A stretch of 6,586 bases of DNA from Pseudomonadota bacterium (GTDB lineage: Bacteria > Myxococcota > Bradymonadia > UBA4248), in the NCBI GenBank assembly GCA_017629415.1, contig JAGBXG010000474.1:1-6586 (forward strand), read 5' to 3'. The translations under genes were made by a program, and so were the position numbers. This document shows positions 5,462-6,586 of this stretch, piece after piece (the first letter of the stretch is position 1; each line of letters starts with the position of its first letter). The notes below the pieces were generated by a model. That model did not search any database and had not been told where the DNA came from. It saw nothing but the letters and a program-made list of their open reading frames with translations.

Positions 5462-6454
5462 ATGAGAAAATGGTTATCAACATTACTTGCTGTGACATTT
5501 GTAGCGACATGCAGCACGTCTGTTCTTGTCGTTTCGGATGTTGCGGATGCGAAGCCTGCAGCAACCAAAAAGGCTAAGAAGAAAGATGCAAAGCCTGGCA
5601 TTTCCGATATTCTTGGTGCGCTTTCGTGGGGTATGGATGCTGATAAAGCAAAGCTCGTGATTGCAGACAATATTATGGATGATTTTGCCAAGAAAGTGGA
5701 AGGCAACACAGATCATTCTTATGTCGATAATCTTCGTCAGACCTATACGAAACGCATTGAGAATATGCAGAAATCTTATATGGTTTTGACGCGTGATAAT
5801 TCTGCCAGTCTTTCGGTTTCGATTGTTGGTGAAGAGTTTATGCCGGATACCGGCGAAGCATTGATCATGTCTCGCGAGGATATTGCGACGAAGTATTATT
5901 TCTTCAATGCCGGCAAGCTTTATAAGATCGCAGTTGTTTATGATTCATCTTATATTGGTCCTATTGCTTTTGATACATTTGTTGCCACGACAGCACAGAA
6001 ATATGGTCCTGCAAAAGATGAAGTATGGGATGATGATGCGAACTTTGTTGAGGCTATCTGGAAGGATGGCAGTCCTGTCACACTGACAGTGAAAAATAAA
6101 TATTCATCGTACAATACTTTTTTGATGGTTTTTGCTGACGAAAAAGTTGAGAAAGAATTGGCAGCCAAACATGACGATTATTTCAAGAAAATGAATGCGG
6201 GTCCTGAAGTCAGCTCTGCGATTGATGCCTTGACCGCCGATGATTCGGAGATGGGAGGCAGCAGTATTGATGCATTGCTGGGCAAAACGACGAAGGTAGA
6301 TTTGACAGCAGGTCTTTCTCAGGAAGATATCGATATCATTAACGGTGTGACGACTGAAAAAGAACTTGAGAAGAAGAAGAAAGCCAAGGCTAAAAAGCGT
6401 GATAAAGAACGTAAGAGCGATGCGAAAGCCAAAGCTGGTCTTGAGATTTTCTAG
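5462..6454 (+). CDS. Exported protein of unknown function with Lys-rich N- and C-terminal segments
   Basis: The 330-residue product begins with a Sec signal peptide: MRKW, a hydrophobic core to about 25, and likely cleavage after ADA at 30. Cys17 follows VAT, a poor lipobox, so a soluble periplasmic or secreted protein is favoured over a lipoprotein. After a short Lys/Ala linker (31-44) comes a globular region, about 46-245. It includes a helical part (GISDILGALSWGMDADKAK onward), then a beta-rich core with KYYFFNAGKLYKIAVVYD (144-161), FDTFVATTAQKYGPA (170-184), EAIWKDGSPVTLTVKN (197-212) and YNTFLMVFADEKV (217-229). The tail (300-325) is almost entirely Lys, Ala, Glu, Asp and Arg. I do not recognise a named family. 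The 102-base gap from the HEAT-like gene has no terminator and only a weak promoter match (TTGCGA-17-TAATAA, 5380-5408). Co-transcription with the preceding gene is therefore possible. Confidence 0.88.
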   Translation: MRKWLSTLLAVTFVATCSTSVLVVSDVADAKPAATKKAKKKDAKPGISDILGALSWGMDADKAKLVIADNIMDDFAKKVEGNTDHSYVDNLRQTYTKRIENMQKSYMVLTRDNSASLSVSIVGEEFMPDTGEALIMSREDIATKYYFFNAGKLYKIAVVYDSSYIGPIAFDTFVATTAQKYGPAKDEVWDDDANFVEAIWKDGSPVTLTVKNKYSSYNTFLMVFADEKVEKELAAKHDDYFKKMNAGPEVSSAIDALTADDSEMGGSSIDALLGKTTKVDLTAGLSQEDIDIINGVTTEKELEKKKKAKAKKRDKERKSDAKAKAGLEIF

Positions 6455-6476
6455 TATGAGCGCTTGGGTATGATGG

Positions 6477-6503
6477 ACGCCGCGTTTTTTGCGGCGTTTT
6501 TTT
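6477..6503 (+). terminator. Rho-independent terminator after the exported-protein gene
   Basis: ACGCCGC (6477-6483) and GCGGCGT (6491-6497) form a perfect 7-bp GC-rich stem around a T-rich loop. A T7 run (6497-6503) follows. It lies 22 bases after the TAG stop and would end a possible two-gene transcript starting at about 4420. Confidence 0.88.
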
Positions 6504-6520
6504 GTTTTTGCTGAAAAAGT

Positions 6521-6586
6521 GCCGCGTATCGCAGATAGCGGCGCTTATAAAAGCCGCGTATCGCAGATAGCGGCGCTTATAAAAGC
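6521..6586. repeat. Tandem 32-bp palindromic repeat, two full copies and running out of the window
   Basis: Bases 6521-6552 and 6553-6584 are identical, and the last two bases (GC) match the beginning of a third copy. Each unit holds GCCGC-(G)-TATC, loop GCA, then GATA-GCGGC, a 9-bp hairpin with one bulged G. The AT-rich joint between units reads GCTTATAAAAGC, which can itself fold as GCTT/AAGC. No unique spacers separate the copies, so it is not a CRISPR array. The array starts right after the terminator. The copy number cannot be known from this window. Confidence 0.85.

Noticed and set aside
6521..6586. CRISPR array
   Set aside because: Unit length is CRISPR-like and palindromic, but the copies are directly abutting with no unique spacers, and no cas gene is in view.

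Overview
The window looks like ordinary chromosomal DNA from a Gram-negative bacterium of moderate GC content (estimated by eye). The best lineage clue is the large secreted von Willebrand A (vWA)-type lipoprotein with the 'VFVTDENDCS' motif. I associate this architecture mainly with Myxococcota, Bradymonadota and other former deltaproteobacteria. The lineage assignment is inference, not proof.

Layout. At the left edge a minus-strand gene (1-601, cut by the window edge) encodes a very acidic, probably disordered protein of unknown function. It has its own plausible promoter at 655-683. Next, also on the minus strand, is a complete phosphatidylserine decarboxylase gene (psd, best start 1582), the last step of phosphatidylethanolamine synthesis. 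Upstream of psd is a gene-free stretch of about 530 bases (1583-2113). It holds a 24-bp tandem duplication, a cluster of strong GC-rich hairpins that looks like a dispersed intergenic repeat, and the promoter region of the divergent gene. That gene (2114-3916, plus) encodes the cysteine-rich vWA lipoprotein. It has a near-consensus promoter, a small 5'-UTR hairpin, a good ribosome binding site and a textbook terminator.

A stand-alone tRNA-Ser(UGA) gene follows (4091-4177), with an A/T-rich UP-like element and promoter upstream and a perfect 13-bp terminator hairpin downstream. A short non-coding stretch (4217-4435) contains a possible multi-hairpin structured segment, a G9 tract and a promoter. 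Two plus-strand genes of unknown function come next: a HEAT-repeat-like helical protein (4436-5359) and an exported protein with a Sec signal and a Lys-rich tail (5462-6454). They may be co-transcribed, because no terminator lies between them and a strong one follows the second. The window ends inside a tandem array of a 32-bp unit, each copy holding a hairpin.

Taken together, three proteins concern the cell envelope (PE synthesis, a surface or periplasmic lipoprotein, an exported protein), but nothing in the sequence ties the genes into one pathway. I found no defence system, mobile-element coding gene or CRISPR array. The items most worth a second look are the two repeat families (1630-1796 and 6521-6586) and the uncharacterised vWA lipoprotein and exported protein.
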